A stretch of DNA of 64,000 nt, from positions 248,001 through 312,000 of the forward strand of contig NZ_FQVP01000003.1 in NCBI RefSeq assembly GCF_900129395.1. Direction: 5' to 3'. The stretch is from Pseudosulfitobacter pseudonitzschiae. GTDB lineage: Bacteria > Pseudomonadota > Alphaproteobacteria > Rhodobacterales > Rhodobacteraceae. Numbering within the stretch: the stretch's first letter is position 1; every line of letters starts with the position of its first letter. The translations under genes and the position numbers were made by a program. The notes under the pieces were generated by a model that searched no databases, was not told the origin of the DNA, and saw only the letters and a program-made list of their open reading frames with translations. Shown piece by piece: positions 51,374 through 61,115 of this stretch.

Positions 51374-53404
51374 TTAACGCCACAGATGGGCGTATGAGGC
51401 AAAGACACCCTGCAGTTTTGCCACCATTCGGTTCAGCGCGCCGGGATGCGGTACGTCGCCCTTGGCCAGCCGTTCGGTGACAACCTCGACAGGGCAGGGC
51501 AGGCCGGTTTTCGGGTCGAAATAGCGTGGATAGTCGATCAGTGTCGCATGAACCAGCCCTGCCAGATCGGGCAGCGCACGGCGGCGCGGAGGCACGTCGC
51601 CGCGATCATCCGTCAGCCCCCAACCGGCGTAGAAGGGAGCACCGGTGGTGGTGACGGGCACGCCCCGGATCAACGCCTCGAAGCCGGTCAGCGATGTCAT
51701 GGTCCATAGCCGGTCAACCTGTCCCAGAAGGGCCGCGATGTCGGTGCGGGTGGCGATCACATCGGCCGTGCCGCGCGCGTCAAAGGCCCCGGCGCGCAGG
51801 CCGACCTCGACGTCGGGGTGGGGTTTGTAGATCAGCGTGGCGTCGGGGTGTGCCGCGCGGGCGGCTTGCAGCAAGGCGCGGTTTGTACATATTTCGCCCG
51901 CTCCTGTACGAATTGACGCGTCGTCTTCGACCTGTCCCACAACCAGCACGCGGGGGCCATCCGGCAGGTCGGGCAGCGCACCGCCAAGGTTGTATTTGCC
52001 CAAGCCGGCATCGGTCAGCCTGCGCATCAGCGCCTCGGCGCGGGCGCGTTGGTCGGGACGCAGGCTGGCCCGCCGGGCGATCAGGTGTTCCAGACGGCTG
52101 GGCTGTGACGGGTCGTAGTAGATGCCCAGATCGTCCGTCACCAGCGACAATGGTGGCACCAGTTCCGCCCCCAATCCGCGTGACCGCAAAAAGCCGTCCT
52201 CGACGCGCACGGCATCGTGGTGGGCGGCGGTGGCCTTGCCCGCCCAGACCATCCACGGGCGGCGGGTGTCGCGGGCGCGTGCCGGGTCGTCTTCAAAGAT
52301 CATCCGCTTGTGACGGCCAAAGACCTGTTGGAAGGGCTTGCGCTTCCAAAGGCGCATCCCGCTGGCGACCCACCCCTGATGATCGGCCCGCCACGCGCGT
52401 GTCTGTGCGGCCAGCGTTTCAATCGCGGTTTCAGCGCTGCACAGGCAATCGCGGTAGGGATCGTACCATGTCGGATACAGCAGCATCGCCCCTGCAAACA
52501 GTTGCGCGCGGGTCAGGTTGCGCTGGCGGCGCTGGACGGGGAATTCGTCCGTGGTCAGGCCCCAACCCGCATAGAACGGCTGGCCAAAGACGCGCGGCTT
52601 GTGGCCTGCATAGATCGCCTCGAACCCCAGTTGCGACGACACGGTGTAGACGCCGATGGCCCCCTCGAACAGGGTCCAGGGGCTGATGGCGTCGTCCAGC
52701 ATCGTGATGCGGTCGTTGCAGTCGGCGGCGGTGAAATAGCCCTGTCGAAACCCCTGCGTGGTTTCGGGGTGCGTTTTGATGATGATGGGGGCGCCGGGGT
52801 GTTCCTCTTGTGCGACGAACAGCATCTCCAGAAACCGGTTGCGGTCGGCGCCGCTGGCGCGGACCGAGGCATCGCCGAAGGTTTGGTCGATCACCACCAC
52901 ATAGCCCGGCGGCAGGGCCGGGCGCGTTGCGTCAAAGGCGGTGTATTTGGTCAGGTGCGCCTCTTGCATCCGCGCGATACACCCGCGTGCGCGGTTCAGC
53001 AGGGCGGAGTCGTCCAATAGTTCATCACGCAGGATCTTTTCCAGGTCCGACGGCTGCGCCGGATCGAAATGCGCGCCCGAATGGTCGATCAGCAGGCCAA
53101 GGGGGGGATCATCCGCCCGGCCAGATGCCCGCCCCGGATGCAGCGAGCGCAGCCACGCATCCTCGATCCGCACCAGCGGCGCACCGTGTTTGGCCGCCAT
53201 CGCCGCGCCGCGGTGCGCGGTGGGGCTGTTGCCCCAGACACCGACCAGATCGCCGTCGCGCGGAATGCCCAAGGCGATGCGATACCCCGCCAGCGTCAGA
53301 ATGCGGCGCAGACGCCGTTGGGTCAGAAAGCCGCCGTTGTAAACACAAAGCCGCCGGGCCTTTTCAGGTCCGGCGGCGTGCCTGTCCTGCGGTGCAGGGG
53401 TCAA
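51374..53404 (-). CDS. kpsC: KpsC-like capsular polysaccharide Kdo transferase
   Basis: A 676-residue protein made of two related halves: each has an AWLRS/GFLRS..PPL..L..D..G...DPSQPS motif and a GFEA...P...G.PFYAGWGLT motif (about residues 255-285 and 590-620). KpsC adds alternating beta-Kdo residues that link group-2-type capsule to its lipid anchor. The start is a TTG at 53404, three bases after the exporter gene stop. Confidence 0.9.
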   Translation of the reverse strand: MTPAPQDRHAAGPEKARRLCVYNGGFLTQRRLRRILTLAGYRIALGIPRDGDLVGVWGNSPTAHRGAAMAAKHGAPLVRIEDAWLRSLHPGRASGRADDPPLGLLIDHSGAHFDPAQPSDLEKILRDELLDDSALLNRARGCIARMQEAHLTKYTAFDATRPALPPGYVVVIDQTFGDASVRASGADRNRFLEMLFVAQEEHPGAPIIIKTHPETTQGFRQGYFTAADCNDRITMLDDAISPWTLFEGAIGVYTVSSQLGFEAIYAGHKPRVFGQPFYAGWGLTTDEFPVQRRQRNLTRAQLFAGAMLLYPTWYDPYRDCLCSAETAIETLAAQTRAWRADHQGWVASGMRLWKRKPFQQVFGRHKRMIFEDDPARARDTRRPWMVWAGKATAAHHDAVRVEDGFLRSRGLGAELVPPLSLVTDDLGIYYDPSQPSRLEHLIARRASLRPDQRARAEALMRRLTDAGLGKYNLGGALPDLPDGPRVLVVGQVEDDASIRTGAGEICTNRALLQAARAAHPDATLIYKPHPDVEVGLRAGAFDARGTADVIATRTDIAALLGQVDRLWTMTSLTGFEALIRGVPVTTTGAPFYAGWGLTDDRGDVPPRRRALPDLAGLVHATLIDYPRYFDPKTGLPCPVEVVTERLAKGDVPHPGALNRMVAKLQGVFASYAHLWR

Positions 53405-53407
53405 GTG

Positions 53408-54541
53408 TCAGTTCCCGGCGAGGCTTGCCAGCGAGTTGGCCGAGCTTGCAGGTCCGGTCAGCGCCGAAAGGATCTTGGTGAACTGGGTATAGGGTGCTTC
53501 GGTCACATACAGCGTGTCGCCGTCGCGGATCAGGAAATCGCGCGCTTCGAACATGCCATTGGGCTGGGTCAGGTCCAGAACATAGACCATGCGCTGTGAC
53601 CCTTGCAGGTCGTTGCGGCCCAGAACCGAATTGGCAATCGGCGCGTCTTCGTTGCGCATGACGAAAATGCCGGTGGGGTCGGCGGTGGCGGGGTTCAGGC
53701 CGCCCACGCGTGCAATGGCTTCCAGCGCGCTCATGTTCTGGCTTTCGAACGGGACGCGGGCCTGACCACCGGTGGCGCCCAGGGCAGTAAAGGCGCGGGT
53801 GTCTTCCTCGATCAGGATACGGTCACCGGCGCGCAGCGCGATGTCCAGTTCGGGGTGGTCATAGAGGTCCTGCAACCAGATCTTGCCGCGCGTGGCACCA
53901 CGGATCACGGTGATCTGTGCGATTTCGGGGGCGACGGTCACACCACCGGCGCGGGCCAGCATGGCCCCCAGCGTGCGGGTGGGCCGTTCGATGGCATAGA
54001 CACCCTGACCGCCAACCGCGCCGATCAGCGATACGGTCGATCCGTCACCGGCAACCCGGCGCACCTCGACCTGCGGGTCGGGGGTCTGGTCGGCCAGTTT
54101 GCCGGTGATGATGCGGCGGATTGCTTCGGGCGTGTTGCCCGATGCCTTGATGCGGCCCGCGTAGGGGATAAAGATGAACCCCGACCCATCGACCTGCACT
54201 TCTTCCAGTTGGGTCGCGGGCGAACCCTCGACGCCCAACAGCGGGTCGTCGACGTTTTCATAGATGGTCAGCCCCAGCACGTCGCCGGGCTGGATCGTGT
54301 CCGATCCCAGCTGACCTGCGTTCTTCAGGCTGTCGGAAAATCCCAGGGCGGGCACCACCGATGTGGCGCGCGTCACCCGATCGTTTACGGCGACGATAAA
54401 TGAATCACCCTGTCTCTGGACCGAACCCGCGAAAATCTGACGTTTGTTGGGGCCGACCTGAGGCAAGCCACAAGAACTGACAACAGCCAAAACCGTCAGC
54501 AGCGCAACAGGGCGCGCCCACCTGGAACCATGGAATATCAC
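53408..54541 (-). CDS. Wza/KpsD-type outer-membrane polysaccharide export lipoprotein
   Basis: A 377-residue lipoprotein: lipobox VVSSCG with Cys near residue 24, then a poly-export domain (IQPGDVLGLTIYENVDDPLLG; FIFIPYAGRIKASGNTPEAI) and two SLBB-type repeats (VSLIGAVGGQGVYAIERPTRTLGAMLARAGG). It would form the outer-membrane exit for the capsule chain. GTG start after AGGAG. It lies between kpsS and kpsC on one strand. Confidence 0.9.
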   Translation of the reverse strand: MIFHGSRWARPVALLTVLAVVSSCGLPQVGPNKRQIFAGSVQRQGDSFIVAVNDRVTRATSVVPALGFSDSLKNAGQLGSDTIQPGDVLGLTIYENVDDPLLGVEGSPATQLEEVQVDGSGFIFIPYAGRIKASGNTPEAIRRIITGKLADQTPDPQVEVRRVAGDGSTVSLIGAVGGQGVYAIERPTRTLGAMLARAGGVTVAPEIAQITVIRGATRGKIWLQDLYDHPELDIALRAGDRILIEEDTRAFTALGATGGQARVPFESQNMSALEAIARVGGLNPATADPTGIFVMRNEDAPIANSVLGRNDLQGSQRMVYVLDLTQPNGMFEARDFLIRDGDTLYVTEAPYTQFTKILSALTGPASSANSLASLAGN

Positions 54542-54611
54542 TGCGCGGTCTCCTCGACCTATTTTATTCTGCCTCGAAATCCCCGATTGTTTCGGGGTAT
54601 TTGGGATTACG

Positions 54612-54644
54612 CTAGCGGAATTCGCAGATAAAATCTACCGCTAG
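54612..54644 (-). terminator. Compound hairpin between kpsS and the export lipoprotein gene
   Basis: CTAGCGG/CCGCTAG (54612-54618/54638-54644) encloses AGAT/ATCT. It lies downstream of kpsS on the minus strand; a second stem CCCCGA/TCGGGG follows near 54585. They could reduce read-through into the exporter gene. Confidence 0.45.
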
Positions 54645-54656
54645 GGGTAGTGTTGT

Positions 54657-55949
54657 TCAGTTCACCAACCGCAACTGTTGCCGTGGAGCCGCGCTTCCCG
54701 ATTTCAGCGCGTCATAGGGGTCCTCGGGGGATAGCATCATATCGACCACGTGGCGCAGCAACTGCCGCCGTCCGCGCGCGGAATAAAAACCGCCCGGCAA
54801 CTGCGATGTTTCCAGCAGGTAGCGCCGGTAATCCTTGTAGGCCTTGTTGTCGGGCCGCGTTGCGCCCTTGAAGAAATCGGGCAGGGCCTGATCCGAGACG
54901 AATTCCGGCTGGTTGTAGACCGCGTCGCCAAAGACCTTGAGCGGAATTCCGCGCCACAGGACCTGCTGGCCTGCGGTGGAGTTCACGGTGACGGCGCTGC
55001 GCGCCTCGTTCATCAGGCCCGCCAGTTTGCCGCCGCGCACATAGTGTACGCGGTCGGCCACATCGTATTCACGGGCCAGCTTGCGCACGGCGCGGCGCAC
55101 CGGCACGCGGCCGTCTTCCAACGGGTGATCCTTGAACACAAGGTGATGGTGGCCCGGCGCGCCCTTGGCAAAGCCTTCGACGACCACCTTGAGAAAGTCG
55201 GTCATCGTGTCAAAGGGCGAATGTTGCTGAAAGCTGGAGTCATGTTCCAGTTGCAGCAGCGCCAGGTGATAGGGAAAGCCGCCGTGGCGCACCCGCAGCG
55301 TGCTGATCCGCCGGTCGATGGCATGGGCGGGCATCAGCAGCAGGCGGCGCACATAGAGCTGGAATTCCTTGGTCACGCTGATGCTGCGGTGCGGGCGAAA
55401 GTTGCGATAGTCGCCGTTTCGGAACATCACGAACCAATGGTACAGCGCGCCGTAGAACACATGCTGGCGCATGTCGCCCCAGTGGGCGGGGGGCAGCGGG
55501 GCTTCCATGTCGGACATGGCCAGCGCCTCTTGCATCTGCGGGATGGTCATATTCATCAACCGCGAATTGCCGTTGGTGCCGCCGCGTTCGTAGGTGACCC
55601 AATAGGGGCGCATGTAGCCTTCTTCGAAGACATGCACGGTGATGCCGCGCCGCTTGGCCTCGGCCACGGCGGTGGCATGGACGGGCCGGGTGTCGCCATA
55701 AAGCACGATGTCTGTGACCTTGCGCGCGGTGCACAGGTCGGCAAAGGTCTGCGGCCAGTCCTCGGCGCTGCCGCGATAGGGGATATAGCTGGACGGATGG
55801 AACCAGAACGCGCGGTCGCCCGCGTTAAAGCCAACACGGCACACCGACACATCCGCACGGCGCAGCATTTTCCCAAGACGGTTGAAAAATGGTCCGTGCG
55901 GGCCCTGCAAAAACAGGAAAACGCGATGTGGATCGGTGGCGCTGGTCAT
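54657..55949 (-). CDS. kpsS: KpsS-like capsule Kdo transferase
   Basis: A 430-residue protein beginning with VFLFLQGPHGPFFNRLGKMLRRADVSVCRVGFNAGD, a KpsS/LipB signature, and containing FEEGYMRPYWVTYERGG and FKDHPLEDGR, VNSTAGQQVLWRGIPL. KpsS attaches the first Kdo to lysophosphatidylglycerol, and KpsC extends. No kpsM/T/E are present, so the transport core must lie elsewhere. Confidence 0.9.
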   Translation of the reverse strand: MTSATDPHRVFLFLQGPHGPFFNRLGKMLRRADVSVCRVGFNAGDRAFWFHPSSYIPYRGSAEDWPQTFADLCTARKVTDIVLYGDTRPVHATAVAEAKRRGITVHVFEEGYMRPYWVTYERGGTNGNSRLMNMTIPQMQEALAMSDMEAPLPPAHWGDMRQHVFYGALYHWFVMFRNGDYRNFRPHRSISVTKEFQLYVRRLLLMPAHAIDRRISTLRVRHGGFPYHLALLQLEHDSSFQQHSPFDTMTDFLKVVVEGFAKGAPGHHHLVFKDHPLEDGRVPVRRAVRKLAREYDVADRVHYVRGGKLAGLMNEARSAVTVNSTAGQQVLWRGIPLKVFGDAVYNQPEFVSDQALPDFFKGATRPDNKAYKDYRRYLLETSQLPGGFYSARGRRQLLRHVVDMMLSPEDPYDALKSGSAAPRQQLRLVN

Positions 55950-56103
55950 CTGTCCTCTGATAATCGGTTTGGGTTATCATTGAATGACCACCCAAATCCG
56001 GCTGAAATATGACTGTCGTCGGGCAATTGCGCAATGGCTGCGGGTCTTGCGTGCGCGGGCAGGCACGTTTAGCTGGAGGGAACAGTTTCAGGGGGCAGCA
56101 GCC

Positions 56104-56691
56104 ATGTTTACAGGGATCATCACCGATATCGGCAAAGTCGTGTCGCTGACACAGTCGGGCGACCTGCGTGCGCGTATCGAAACCGCCTATGATACGGACG
56201 GCATCGACATGGGCGCGTCCATCGCCTCGGATGGCGTGTGCCTGACCGTCGTGGCGCTGGGCGACAACTGGTATGACGTGGATATCAGCGCCGAGACCTT
56301 GTCCAAGACCAACCTGGGCGCGTGGACCGAAGGCAAACGTGTCAATCTGGAGCGCGCGTTGCGGGTGGGCGACGAATTGGGCGGGCATATCGTGTCGGGC
56401 CATGTGGACGGCGTGGCCGAGGTGGTTTCGGTCACGGATGAGGGCGACAGCACACGGGTTCAGTTGCGCGCACCGGCTGCCTTGTCGCGGTTCATCGCGC
56501 CAAAGGGGTCCGTGGCGCTGAACGGGACGTCGCTGACGGTGAACGAAGTGCAGGGCGATGTGTTTGGTATCAACTTCATTCCCCACACCAAGGAAATGAC
56601 CACTTGGGGGGACGTCGCCGTGGGGGATGCGGTCAACCTTGAGATTGACACGCTGGCGCGCTACGTCGCGCGGCTGGCCGAAGCGGGCTGA
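56104..56691 (+). CDS. ribE: Riboflavin synthase alpha subunit
   Basis: Dismutates two lumazines to riboflavin. About 195 residues starting MFTGIITDIGKV, with the two internal barrels: ASDGVCLTVVAL and GTSLTVNEVQGD, and GHIVSGHVDGVAEV. No FMN riboswitch is seen in the 150-bp leader. It is on the plus strand after an opposite-strand capsule block. Confidence 0.96.
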   Translation: MFTGIITDIGKVVSLTQSGDLRARIETAYDTDGIDMGASIASDGVCLTVVALGDNWYDVDISAETLSKTNLGAWTEGKRVNLERALRVGDELGGHIVSGHVDGVAEVVSVTDEGDSTRVQLRAPAALSRFIAPKGSVALNGTSLTVNEVQGDVFGINFIPHTKEMTTWGDVAVGDAVNLEIDTLARYVARLAEAG

Positions 56692-56709
56692 GGTTTTGGC
56701 GGCCTGACC

Positions 56710-57612
56710 TCATGCGTCCAGCGCCGCCATGCCCTTCTGGACATTCTCGACCACCGCGCGGAATTGCGGCGTGCTGGCGACGTGGGGCGTGATGAAGATG
56801 CCGGGGTGATCCCACAGGGGGCTGTCCTTGGGCAAAGGTTCGGTGTCGAACACATCAAGTGACGCGCCAGCCAGATGCTTGCTGTCCAGTGCTGCGATCA
56901 GGTCCGCCTCGTTCAGATGCGCGCCGCGTCCCAGGTGGATCAGCGCGGCCCCCTTGGGCAGTTTGGCGAACAGGGGGGCAGACAACAGGCCCGCGGTTTC
57001 AGACGTCAAGGGCAGGACGTTGATCAGAATATCGGTCTGCGCAAGGAAGGCGTCGATGTAGTCGTTGGTCATGTGGCTGATGCCGGGCGTTGCCGGATCG
57101 GGCTGGCTGCGCGACAGGGTTGTCACGGTGTAGCCAAGCGCCGACAGACCCTTGGCAATGGCCCGTCCCATGGGCCCGTAGCCCATCACGCCGATGCGTT
57201 TGAGTGTCGGGCTTTGGTCTCCGACACGGCGCGCCCATTTGTGCGCGCGCTGGGCGGCGATAAAGTCGCCCATGCGGCGCTGGTGCCAGATCACGTGAAA
57301 GGCGGCAAAACCTGCCATCTGCTGTGCCTGATCGGGGTCCTCGACCCGAAAGACCGGCACATCGGGCAGGGACGGGCAGGCGGCGATGGCGTCCATCCCG
57401 GCCCCTGCGGAAAACACCGCGCGCAGGTTGGGATAGGGGGCAAATGCGTCATTGGCGGGGACGAAAGAGAACACAAACTCGACCCTGGCGGGGTCTTCGA
57501 CCTCTTCGGGGCGCAGCAATGTGATTTCGGGCGCAAACTCGGCAAACACGGGGCCGAAAAAGCGCATCAGGTCGATTGCCTCGCAGGTGGCAACGCCGGT
57601 CCATCGGGTCAT
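56710..57612 (-). CDS. D-2-hydroxyacid dehydrogenase, GhrA-like
   Basis: A 300-residue NAD(P)-dependent enzyme: RIGVMGYGPMGRAIAKGLSALGY (cofactor fold, about residues 139-161), catalytic Arg/Glu/His region HLGRGAHLNEADLI, FDTEPLPKDSPLWDHPGIFITPHVAS. Resembles glyoxylate/hydroxypyruvate reductase A. It overlaps the transporter ATPase by ATGA, so it is co-translated with a peptide-type ABC system and probably acts on an imported product. Confidence 0.88.
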   Translation of the reverse strand: MTRWTGVATCEAIDLMRFFGPVFAEFAPEITLLRPEEVEDPARVEFVFSFVPANDAFAPYPNLRAVFSAGAGMDAIAACPSLPDVPVFRVEDPDQAQQMAGFAAFHVIWHQRRMGDFIAAQRAHKWARRVGDQSPTLKRIGVMGYGPMGRAIAKGLSALGYTVTTLSRSQPDPATPGISHMTNDYIDAFLAQTDILINVLPLTSETAGLLSAPLFAKLPKGAALIHLGRGAHLNEADLIAALDSKHLAGASLDVFDTEPLPKDSPLWDHPGIFITPHVASTPQFRAVVENVQKGMAALDA

Positions 57613-59216
57613 TCTGCGGCCTTTCCCCAGCCTCCGCCCGGCACGGCGGCCAGCAGTTTCTGGGTGTATTCGTGTTGCGGGTTCAGGAACACGTCAGAGA
57701 CGGGCCCGATTTCAACGAGCTTGCCCCGTTGCATGACAGCGATCCTGTCGCACAGTTGCGCGGCCACGCGCAAGTCGTGGGTGATGAACAGGATCGACAG
57801 GTCGAACTGGCGGCGCAGGTCGCGCAGCAGGTCCAGCACCTGCGCCTGAATGGACACATCCAGCGCCGAGACCGCCTCGTCCGCGATGATCAGCTCGGGG
57901 TCCATCGCGAGCGCGCGGGCGATGCCGATGCGCTGGCGCTGGCCGCCGGAAAACTCGTGCGGGAAACGGTCGACGGCGTCGGCGCCAAGGCCCACGGTTT
58001 CCATCAGCTCGCGGGCACGGGCGCGGGCGGCGTCCTTGGGCACGCCCTTGGCCATCGGCCCGTCGGTCAGCGCGCGCATCACCCGCTGGCGCGGGTTCAG
58101 CGAGGCATAGGGGTCCTGAAACACCATCTGCACCTTGTGGCGTGCGGCGCGCAGGTCGTTTTCCGACAGGGCGGCCATATCGGTGCCGCCGACCAGAATT
58201 TCACCGGCATCCGGTGTCACCAGCCGTACAACCGCGCGGCCCAGCGTGGATTTGCCCGAGCCGGATTCACCCACCAGCCCCAGCACCTCGCCCTTGGCGA
58301 TGGTCAGCGACACATCGTCGATGGCACGCACGTCGCGGCGCGGGCGGAACAGGCCGCCGCCGGTGTAATAGGTTTTCTTCAGGTGGCGCACTTCCAGTGC
58401 CGGTGCCTTCTCGACGGCCACCGATTGCGGCACCAACCCCGTCGGGATCGCTTCGAGCAGACGTTTGGTATAGTCGTGTTGCGGGTTCTCCAAAACTTCG
58501 GTCGCCGTGCCGCGTTCGACGATTTCGCCGTGGCGCATGACGATCACGCGGTCGGCAATCTCGGCCACTACGCCAAAGTCGTGGGTGATGAACATCACCG
58601 CCATGCCGCGTCGTTCGCGCAGGTCCAGGATCAGCTTGAGGATCTGCGCCTGTGTCGTCACGTCCAGCGCGGTCGTGGGTTCGTCCGCGATCAGCAGTTC
58701 CGGCTCCAACGCCAGTGACATGGCGATCATCGCACGCTGGCGCTGGCCGCCTGACAACTGGAAGGGATAGGCGCGGATGATTTTTTCGGGATCGGGCAGG
58801 CCGACCTCGCGCACCAGGTCCAGCGCGCGGGCCTTGCGCTCGGACGGGGTGTGGCGTTTGTGCGCCTCGAAGACCTCGGCGATCTGCTCGCCGATCCGCA
58901 TCAGCGGGTTCAGCGCCGTCATCGGTTCCTGAAAGATCATCGCGATGCGGTCACCGCGCAGGGCGCGCTGTTCGATTTCGGGGACTTTCAGGATGTTCTT
59001 GCCGCCAAATTCCGCAGTTCCTTTGGCCACGGTCACGCCTTCGGGTAGCAGACCCATCAGCGCGTTGGCGGTCATCGACTTGCCCGAGCCGCTTTCGCCC
59101 ACGACGCAGAGGATTTCGCCCTTGGCAATCTCGTAGCTGCAATCCTTGACCGCAAAGGGACGGTCCGCCCCCGAGGGCAGGGCGATGGACATGTCGGTGA
59201 TGGACAGAACGCTCAT
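57609..59216 (-). CDS. Fused ABC transporter ATPase (peptide/opine type, two ATPase domains)
   Basis: A 535-residue protein with two complete ATPases: Walker [10 protein letters not shown] and GESGSGKST, signatures [12 protein letters not shown] and [12 protein letters not shown], Walker [13 protein letters not shown] and [12 protein letters not shown]. This merges the DppD and DppF roles. The second domain's Walker B ends ADEAVSALD instead of DEPTSALD. Start 59216 overlaps permease C by ATGA; an upstream frame is not used. Confidence 0.93.
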   Translation of the reverse strand: MSVLSITDMSIALPSGADRPFAVKDCSYEIAKGEILCVVGESGSGKSMTANALMGLLPEGVTVAKGTAEFGGKNILKVPEIEQRALRGDRIAMIFQEPMTALNPLMRIGEQIAEVFEAHKRHTPSERKARALDLVREVGLPDPEKIIRAYPFQLSGGQRQRAMIAMSLALEPELLIADEPTTALDVTTQAQILKLILDLRERRGMAVMFITHDFGVVAEIADRVIVMRHGEIVERGTATEVLENPQHDYTKRLLEAIPTGLVPQSVAVEKAPALEVRHLKKTYYTGGGLFRPRRDVRAIDDVSLTIAKGEVLGLVGESGSGKSTLGRAVVRLVTPDAGEILVGGTDMAALSENDLRAARHKVQMVFQDPYASLNPRQRVMRALTDGPMAKGVPKDAARARARELMETVGLGADAVDRFPHEFSGGQRQRIGIARALAMDPELIIADEAVSALDVSIQAQVLDLLRDLRRQFDLSILFITHDLRVAAQLCDRIAVMQRGKLVEIGPVSDVFLNPQHEYTQKLLAAVPGGGWGKAAE

Positions 59217-60052
59217 GACTTGCCCTTTCGCGTCAGGTGCGGGTTCAGGGCGTCGTTCAGCCCCTCGCCGATCAGGTTCAGCGCCAGCACGGTCAGAACG
59301 ATGGCGACGCCGGGAAAGAACGACAGCCACCAGGCCGAGCGGATGACGGTGCGCGCCGCGCCGATCTGATAGCCCCACGACATAATGTTGGGATCACCCA
59401 GGCCAAGGAACGACAGCGAGCTTTCCAGCAGGATCGCGGTGGCGACCATCAGCGAGGCCATGACGATGATGGGCGAGACGGTATTGGGCAGCACCTGGCG
59501 GGTCAGGATGTGCAGGTTCGACAGCCCTGCCAGCCGCGCCGCATCGACGTATTCGCGGCGGGTGACGGACATCACCTCGGCCCGCACCAGACGGGCGACG
59601 GGGGGCCATGACACGATGGCGATGGATATGGTGATCGAGGTCAGCGAGGGTTCAAGGATCGCCACCAGCACGATGGCGAGGGCAAAGTTCGGGATGGTCT
59701 GGAAAAATTCGGTAAAGCGCATGGCGATCTCGTCGACCCAGCCGCCGTAGAACCCTGCGACCGCCCCCAGCGGCACGCCGATCAGCAGGGCCATCACGGT
59801 CGAGACAAGCCCCACCAGCAGCGACACCCGCGCGCCGTAGATCAGTCCGGCCATCACATCGCGGCCCAGCGTGTCGGTGCCCAGCGGCAGCCCGTCGGTG
59901 CCGAAGGGGGCCAGAAACGGGCGTTGGACCATGGCCCACGGTCCTTTGGGGAACATGACGGGGGCCAGTATTGCGATGATGATGACCACGATCAGCACGA
60001 TCAGACCTGCGACGGCGGCGCGGTTGGTGGCGAAACGGCTCCAAAGACTCAT
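59213..60052 (-). CDS. Peptide-type ABC transporter permease (DppC-like)
   Basis: A 279-residue permease with about five or six helices, the N-terminal DppC anchor (RAAVAGLIVLIVVIIIAILAPV), GTDTLGRDVMAGLIYGARVSLLVG and the EAA-like loop YVDAARLAGLSNLHILTRQVLPN. It pairs with the DppB-like permease 11 bp upstream. Confidence 0.93.
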   Translation of the reverse strand: MSLWSRFATNRAAVAGLIVLIVVIIIAILAPVMFPKGPWAMVQRPFLAPFGTDGLPLGTDTLGRDVMAGLIYGARVSLLVGLVSTVMALLIGVPLGAVAGFYGGWVDEIAMRFTEFFQTIPNFALAIVLVAILEPSLTSITISIAIVSWPPVARLVRAEVMSVTRREYVDAARLAGLSNLHILTRQVLPNTVSPIIVMASLMVATAILLESSLSFLGLGDPNIMSWGYQIGAARTVIRSAWWLSFFPGVAIVLTVLALNLIGEGLNDALNPHLTRKGKS

Positions 60053-60062
60053 GGGGGTTCTC

Positions 60063-61040
60063 CTATGCCTTTTGCCCGATGCGCGGGTCGATCAACCGGT
60101 AGACGATGTCGGTGATGATATTGAAAATGATGACCATCAGCGCGGAGACGAGGAAGACGCCGAGGATGGTATTATAGTCGCGGGCGGCCAGGCTTTCGAA
60201 CATCAGCCGGCCGATGCCGGGCCATGCAAAGACCGTTTCGGTCAGCACGGCACCGCCGACCAGTTGCCCCGCCTGAAGCCCCGCCAGCGTCACCACCGGC
60301 AGCAGCGCGTTGCGCAGGATGTGGCGGCGGCGGATGACGGACGGGGCCAGCCCCTTGGCGCGGGCGGTTTTCACGAAATCCTGTTGCGCCACTTCCAGCA
60401 TCGAGGCGCGGGTCATGCGCATATAGACCGCCATGAAGAACAGCCCCAGCGTCAGCGCCGGCAGGATCAGGTGTTTGAGGATGTCGATGGCACGGTCGAA
60501 CCCGCCATAGCCGCTGCCAACGGTTTCATAGCCAAAGCCGGGCAACCAGCCCAGTTGCACCGAAAACACCAGCACCGCCATCAGCGCCGCCCAATACAGC
60601 GGCGTGGCGTAGAACAGCAGCGCGGTGCCGGTGATCAGGCTGTCGGTGAACTTGCCCACTCTTGCGGATGCTGCAACGCCCAGCGCCACACCGGCCAGCA
60701 GCGAAATCCAGAAGGCGGTCAGCGTCAGGATCAGGGTCGCGGGCAGCCGTTCCAGGATCAGGTCCAGCACCGGCGCGCCCTGTCGGAAGGAATAGCCAAG
60801 GTCGAGGGTCAGGATATTGCCGACATAGCGGTATAGTTGCACATACAGCGGTTGATCCAGACCGAACTGCGCACGCAGGTCGGCGATCATCTGTTCGTCT
60901 GCGGCACCCGCTTCGCCCGCCAGCACCGCCGCGGGATCGCCCGGGGCCGCGTGGATCAGGAAAAAGTTCAGCACGGCAATGGCAAAAAGCGTCAGCGCCG
61001 CCTTGAGCAAGCGCCCGAGAATCGTTCCGGCAATGGCCAT
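60063..61040 (-). CDS. Peptide-type ABC transporter permease (DppB-like)
   Basis: A 325-residue permease with six helices, PGDPAAVLAGEAGAADEQMIADLRAQFGLDQPLYVQLYRYVGNI (about residues 30-75) and the coupling loop FVKTARAKGLAPSVIRRRHILRNALLPVVTL. It is preceded by a terminator-like hairpin that separates it from the binding-protein gene. Confidence 0.93.
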   Translation of the reverse strand: MAIAGTILGRLLKAALTLFAIAVLNFFLIHAAPGDPAAVLAGEAGAADEQMIADLRAQFGLDQPLYVQLYRYVGNILTLDLGYSFRQGAPVLDLILERLPATLILTLTAFWISLLAGVALGVAASARVGKFTDSLITGTALLFYATPLYWAALMAVLVFSVQLGWLPGFGYETVGSGYGGFDRAIDILKHLILPALTLGLFFMAVYMRMTRASMLEVAQQDFVKTARAKGLAPSVIRRRHILRNALLPVVTLAGLQAGQLVGGAVLTETVFAWPGIGRLMFESLAARDYNTILGVFLVSALMVIIFNIITDIVYRLIDPRIGQKA

Positions 61041-61085
61041 CAGTCACCTGTCAGTGTTTTTTCGCCCCGAGGGGAGAGGAGAAGA

Positions 61086-61103
61086 CGGGGCCCGAAGGCC
61101 CCG
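61086..61103 (-). terminator. Attenuating hairpin between binding protein and permease B
   Basis: On the minus strand CGGGGCC-TTCG-GGCCCCG forms a 7-bp stem closed by a stable UUCG tetraloop, followed by pyrimidines (TCTTCTCC). It should reduce permease expression relative to the binding protein. Confidence 0.65.
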
Positions 61104-61115
61104 CCAGAGATAGGC

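Noticed and set aside
55950-56103. Possible FMN riboswitch before ribE
   Set aside because: The conserved RFN motifs are not present in this leader.
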